A stretch of 64,000 nucleotides of DNA, taken from the NCBI GenBank assembly GCA_947089135.1, contig CAMUJF010000005.1:72920-136919 (forward strand), written 5' to 3'. Of the stretch, positions 60,356 through 64,000 are shown piece after piece; within the stretch, counting starts at the first letter, position 1; each line of letters starts with the position of its first letter. Both the position numbers and the translations under genes were made by a program. The notes under the pieces are model-generated. The model did not search any database, had not been told where the DNA came from, and saw nothing but the letters and a program-made list of their open reading frames with translations. The DNA comes from an uncultured Clostridia bacterium (GTDB lineage: Bacteria; Bacillota; Clostridia; Oscillospirales; Ruminococcaceae).

Positions 60356-61693
60356 TTAATCTGCAAGCTTTTCCTCAAGAGCCGCTTTCTGATCCTCATA
60401 GCCGGGTTTTCCGAGAAGAGCAAACATATTCTTTTTGTAACTCTCCACTCCGGGCTGGTTGAACGGGTTAACGCCCAACATATAGCCGCTTACGGCGCAA
60501 GCCATTTCAAAGAAATAAACCATATATCCGAAAGATTTTTCGGAAGTATCTTCAAGCTCCAAGACAATGTTTGGAACTCCGCCCTCTGTATGAGCCAGAA
60601 CCGTACCCTGAAAAGCCTTTCTGTTTACCACAGACATATTCTGATTTGTAAGGAAATTCAGTCCGTCAAGATTTTCGCTGTCGTTTTCAAGGAAGAAATC
60701 CTTCTTAGGCTTCTTGATGTCAACAACAGTCTCAAACATTATGCGTGAGCCGTCCTGAATAAACTGACCCATGGAATGGAGGTCAGTCGAAAATATCGCG
60801 GAGGACGGGTAAATGCCCCTATTATCCTTGCCCTCGCTCTCGCCGAAAAGTTGTTTCCACCACTCTGCCATCATAGTAAAGCTCGGGTCGTAGGAAACCA
60901 ACATTTCGATAGCCTTATTCTTTTTATACAAAATATTTCTTATAGCCGCATATTTATAGCAGTCATTATGGTCATAGTCGGCAGAAAGCTCGTCCCTTGC
61001 CTGAGCGGCACCAGCCATGATAGCGTCTATATCGCAGCCGGCAACAGCAATAGGAAGAAGTCCTACAGCAGTGAGAACCGAATATCTTCCGCCAACATCG
61101 TCCGCAATGACAAACGTCTCATATCCCTCGGTATCGGCAAGCTGCTTCAAGGTTCCCCTCGCCTTGTCAGTAGTGCAGAATATCCTGTCTTTCGCACCGT
61201 CCTTGCCGTACTTCTTTTCAACCATTTCACGGAACACTCTGAATGCAAGCGCAGGCTCGGTAGTCGTACCGGATTTTGAGATCACGTTAACGGAAAAATC
61301 CCTGCCCTCACAGAGCGAAATGATTTCATTAAGGTATGTTGGGCTTATATTGTTTCCGACATAATAAATCTCTGGAGTATCCTTTTTAAGGTTATTGTAA
61401 AGCGGCGATTTCAGGAATTCGATAGCCGCTCTTGCACCAAGGTAGGAGCCTCCAATACCGATAACGATAAGAACGTCCGACTGCTTCTGAATCTTCGCGG
61501 CGGCAGCCTTTATCCTTGCAAATTCCTCTTTATCGTAATCAACGGGAAGATCGACCCAACCTAGAAAATCGTTTCCCGCTCCGGAGCGGCTGATAACGGT
61601 TTTGGCAGCCAGTTCTGCGGAAGCTTTAGCGGCTTCGATCTCGTGAGGCGCAACAAAATTTTGTAAATATTTGGTATTCAATGAAATTGACAT
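60356..61693 (-). CDS. pgi: Glucose-6-phosphate isomerase
   Basis: About 445 residues. GIGGSYLGARAAIEFLK (about 70-86) and SKSGTTTEPALAFRVFR (about 140) bind the phosphate. GGRYSVLTAVGLLPIAVAG and HTEGGVPNIVLEL follow, with a catalytic Glu in the latter region. It interconverts G6P and F6P. The ATG at 61691-61693 follows GGAGG. Short clostridial type. Confidence 0.96.
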   Translation of the reverse strand: MSISLNTKYLQNFVAPHEIEAAKASAELAAKTVISRSGAGNDFLGWVDLPVDYDKEEFARIKAAAAKIQKQSDVLIVIGIGGSYLGARAAIEFLKSPLYNNLKKDTPEIYYVGNNISPTYLNEIISLCEGRDFSVNVISKSGTTTEPALAFRVFREMVEKKYGKDGAKDRIFCTTDKARGTLKQLADTEGYETFVIADDVGGRYSVLTAVGLLPIAVAGCDIDAIMAGAAQARDELSADYDHNDCYKYAAIRNILYKKNKAIEMLVSYDPSFTMMAEWWKQLFGESEGKDNRGIYPSSAIFSTDLHSMGQFIQDGSRIMFETVVDIKKPKKDFFLENDSENLDGLNFLTNQNMSVVNRKAFQGTVLAHTEGGVPNIVLELEDTSEKSFGYMVYFFEMACAVSGYMLGVNPFNQPGVESYKKNMFALLGKPGYEDQKAALEEKLAD

Positions 61694-61724
61694 ATGCTTA
61701 TCCTCCAAAAATATTTATAAGTCT

Positions 61725-61753
61725 ATATTACTATAAATTTGAAATTTTTGCAA
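61725..61753 (-). promoter_or_regulatory. Possible promoter of pgi
   Basis: Minus strand TTGCAA (61748-61753), 17 bases, TAATAT (61725-61730). Moderate match in AT-rich sequence. Confidence 0.4.
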
Positions 61754-61802
61754 TATTTTTTCTCAATCTTAGGGCAAATCAAGAAAGTTTTGGTCAATCA
61801 AG

Positions 61803-62954
61803 CTAAAATGTTAAAAGTTTTTTGAGTATTATGCACAATGCTTTTTGTATATTCATTTCCTCAACGTTGTCTGCCGCAAATATATCGACGGAAAAAAGCA
61901 TCATATCATTCCTCAGGAACTGTATCTCTCCTGCCTTTTGCCCTTTTCTGACGGGTGCATACAGATAATCGGGAATTACAATTCGTGAAGTCACCGAACT
62001 TGCAGCCCCGTTCGGCAAAACAACGCTTCTTATGCTCCCGCAGTCTACTGGTACGGTTTTAGCCATGCCGCCCCTGACCGCTATTTCCACAGGAACGTCT
62101 TTCGGTCTTTTGGGACTGAACACCGTATATTGGGAAAAACCAACGGACAGCAGCTCTTTTGCATCGGAAATACTTACATCCTTGTCGTCGCAACCGAGTA
62201 TCACCGAAATATATGCCGTTCCGTCCCTTTCCGCACCGAGAGCGGCGCAGTATCCTGAGTTTTCGGTAAATCCCGCCTTAAAACCGACAATTCCGTCATA
62301 ATTTTTAACCGCCTCGTTTGAATTTACAAGCTCCGTTTCGCCTCCGCGCACAAAATCACGCCAGCAGGTAAAATATCCGCGCAGGAAATCATATTTATAC
62401 AGTTCTGCGCAAAGCCTTGCCATATCATGGGCGGAAGATATCTGTTTATTGTCGTCATAATATCCGCTGCAATTGGTAAATACCGTATTTTCCATTCCCA
62501 GCTCCCTTGCTCTTTTAGTCATAAATGCGGCAAAATTTTCTTCACTTTCGGATATTTTCTCTGAAAGTACAACAGCTGCGTCGTTTGCATTGCCTATTAT
62601 CACTGCTTTCAACAATTCGTCTACAGATATCTCCTCGCTGGGCATGAGCCATATCTGCGCTCCCTGCATACTGTTCGCATAAGACGATGTTTTAAGCTTA
62701 TCGCTGAGCAGCAGCCTGCCGGACTCGATCTCCTCCGCTGCAAGAAGAACCGTCATAAGCTTTGCCATTGTACCAACAGGAACTGGAGTTTCCGCATTAT
62801 GCTCAGATATTACAACACCTCCCGAAGCCTCAATGAGCACCTTGCAAAGCTTATATTCTTTCTCATCTTCCGCTGCTGAAACCGCCCAAGCAGACGTTAC
62901 CGTAATTATTGCCAGAATAATGCAAATAATCCGCTTAAAAAATAAATTCCGCAT
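61803..62954 (-). CDS. dacF: D,D-carboxypeptidase-like protein (PBP5/DacF family), altered active site
   Basis: 383 residues. A signal peptide (about 1-28, IICIILAIITVTSAWAVSA) precedes the peptidase S11 domain (about 35-270) and a PBP5 C-terminal domain ending in an amphipathic tail. Expected SxxK is TMAK (62-65), SxN is NAN (122-124) and KTG is KAG (226-228). Homologues trim pentapeptide cross-link donors in wall or spore cortex. With Thr as possible nucleophile, activity cannot be assumed. GGAGGGA precedes the ATG. Confidence 0.87.
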   Translation of the reverse strand: MRNLFFKRIICIILAIITVTSAWAVSAAEDEKEYKLCKVLIEASGGVVISEHNAETPVPVGTMAKLMTVLLAAEEIESGRLLLSDKLKTSSYANSMQGAQIWLMPSEEISVDELLKAVIIGNANDAAVVLSEKISESEENFAAFMTKRARELGMENTVFTNCSGYYDDNKQISSAHDMARLCAELYKYDFLRGYFTCWRDFVRGGETELVNSNEAVKNYDGIVGFKAGFTENSGYCAALGAERDGTAYISVILGCDDKDVSISDAKELLSVGFSQYTVFSPKRPKDVPVEIAVRGGMAKTVPVDCGSIRSVVLPNGAASSVTSRIVIPDYLYAPVRKGQKAGEIQFLRNDMMLFSVDIFAADNVEEMNIQKALCIILKKLLTF

Positions 62955-63103
62955 AAATATCCCTCCGGATAAATTTTATGCGGACAAGGTAAATTATATT
63001 ATAAATACTATAAATACACACAAACTAATATTCACTAATGTATTTATAAAAAAGTTAACGCTTTTACAATATTAACCGTTTTTAATTTATGAAATTCATA
63101 CGC

Positions 63104-63970
63104 TCAAATATCTGCCGTCACAGCTTTTCTGTAAAGCTCTACAGCAGACATGGGAGACTCCTTTTCACAATTTTCATAGTATTTAACGTATTTCTGTTGT
63201 TCGGAAAAAAATTTTGTGTCGCCCATAATTTTCTTTAAGTAGTATTCCGCAAGTCCTTCCGTTAAAGGCCATGTATCAAGGCTTTTGAAAGCATTTTCGC
63301 CGGCAAGCGTTTCGATCAGCAAATAGATAATGAACTCGTGTCCAATAAAATAAACTGCATCAAATACGTCCCTTTCAATACCAAATACGTCCTGATCCTT
63401 GGAAATATCAATAGCCTCCGCGCCGCCCTCCACCGATGTGACAAGTGTTGCAGTAAAATAATCGCTTTTGAGACTGCATTTCAGCAGACTCTCCGCTTTT
63501 TCCGTAAAGTCATACTTATCAAAACACTCTTGTAGCTTCGGAATATAATTTTCAATTTTCTCTTTGTCATGCTCCCATATAGTTTTTATGTAATTGTCAT
63601 AATGCTTTATCATGACCTCCGAAATTGAAATTACAATATCCGTGTATGGAATCACTTCCTCACTGACTCCCTCGGGAATATTTCCTGCCTTGATCTCATG
63701 TCCTATTTCTATCAAAGTACGGTAATATTCGGGTACCGGTACATTTGCGCAAGCAGATTCGGCAACCAGCAGACCGTACAGACAGCCGCAATGCTCACCG
63801 CCGCAGACTGTGATAAGGTCTTCGTTTCTTTTTAATATATCTAAGTCGTCATGCGGATATTGAGAGCGGTAAAGCTTTCCGTATGCGTTATCGTATCCGC
63901 ACCTTGCAGCCGAAAGCATATGAAAAACATAGTTTGTGTCCTTGTTTGCGGCAAATTTTATTTTGTTCAT
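63104..63970 (-). CDS. Hypothetical protein with degenerate zincin-like motif
   Basis: 288 residues, no family recognised with certainty. FIGHEFIIYLLIETL (about 208-222), then WPLTEGLAEYYLKK (about 234-247), resembles HExxH...EGLAE metalloproteases such as DUF2268. The second His is Ile215, so a zinc site would be broken. The N-terminal half has several Cys (CGGEHCGC at 56-63) and helices. No signal peptide. It may share a leader with dacF; a 149-base gap separates them. Confidence 0.6.
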   Translation of the reverse strand: MNKIKFAANKDTNYVFHMLSAARCGYDNAYGKLYRSQYPHDDLDILKRNEDLITVCGGEHCGCLYGLLVAESACANVPVPEYYRTLIEIGHEIKAGNIPEGVSEEVIPYTDIVISISEVMIKHYDNYIKTIWEHDKEKIENYIPKLQECFDKYDFTEKAESLLKCSLKSDYFTATLVTSVEGGAEAIDISKDQDVFGIERDVFDAVYFIGHEFIIYLLIETLAGENAFKSLDTWPLTEGLAEYYLKKIMGDTKFFSEQQKYVKYYENCEKESPMSAVELYRKAVTADI

Positions 63971-64000
63971 TTTTAATACCTCCGTTAAATTATAATTTAT

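Overview
The window looks like a chromosomal segment of a spore-forming Firmicute of the class Clostridia, most probably a Ruminococcus-like member of the Oscillospiraceae. This is an inference. It rests on the spoIIGA-sigE-sigG sporulation block, the Gram-positive replicative polymerase PolC, DnaD and DnaI-type loader genes, the ylmE/sepF/ylmH/divIVA division block, an archaeal-type phosphoglycerate mutase, strong AGGAGG-like ribosome sites, and family resemblances recognised by eye. No rRNA or tRNA gene, CRISPR array, prophage or complete insertion sequence was found.

Layout. Positions 1-14.1 kb (minus strand) form one long run, transcribed right to left: two unknown genes interleaved with miaB, ylbF and mutS, then a small zinc-ribbon protein, mutL, miaA, hfq, an HlyD-like adaptor, yggS, sepF, ylmH, divIVA and the 5' end of ileS. 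Positions 14.2-19.9 kb (plus strand) carry a dnaD/dnaI-like pair, a cheV-like gene and spoIIGA-sigE-sigG. Positions 19.9-26.7 kb hold a long palindromic element, rubrerythrin (minus), a large GH2 glycosidase (plus), apgM (plus) and a Cys/Pro-rich protein with a sporulation-type promoter (minus). Positions 26.8-36.9 kb (minus) are a histidine operon, hisZ-G-D-C-B-H ... F ... I-E, driven by one consensus promoter. hisA is missing. Small membrane proteins, a truncated peptidase E gene, a divergent carbamoyltransferase and an acetyltransferase lie among the his genes.

Positions 37-49.5 kb (minus) are the classical pyrH-frr-uppS-cdsA-dxr-rseP-ispG-polC order, with an acetyltransferase, an M24 protein and one unknown gene inserted. 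It combines ribosome recycling, isoprenoid and undecaprenyl supply, phospholipid synthesis, membrane proteolysis and replication. Positions 49.6-53.2 kb (minus) hold an acetyltransferase, rsmI, trmN6, a MITE-like element and a TrkH/KtrB potassium channel subunit. Positions 53.4-54.6 kb (plus) hold an SGNH-like protein and a small membrane protein. Positions 54.6-64 kb (minus) hold gpsA-plsY-der, a DUF512 protein, rpmF-yceD, a P-loop protein, pgi, a D,D-carboxypeptidase-like protein and a degenerate metalloprotease-like protein.

The most interesting structures are these. (1) A perfect 15-bp hairpin buries the sigG ribosome site, and a candidate forespore promoter would start transcripts past its left arm. 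(2) The his operon lacks hisA and has a gene-fragment/membrane-protein insertion at hisA's usual place. (3) There are two inverted-repeat elements, at 19889-20064 and 51644-51810. (4) mutS and polC have hairpins between their Shine-Dalgarno sequence and start codon. (5) Several enzyme homologues have altered catalytic residues.
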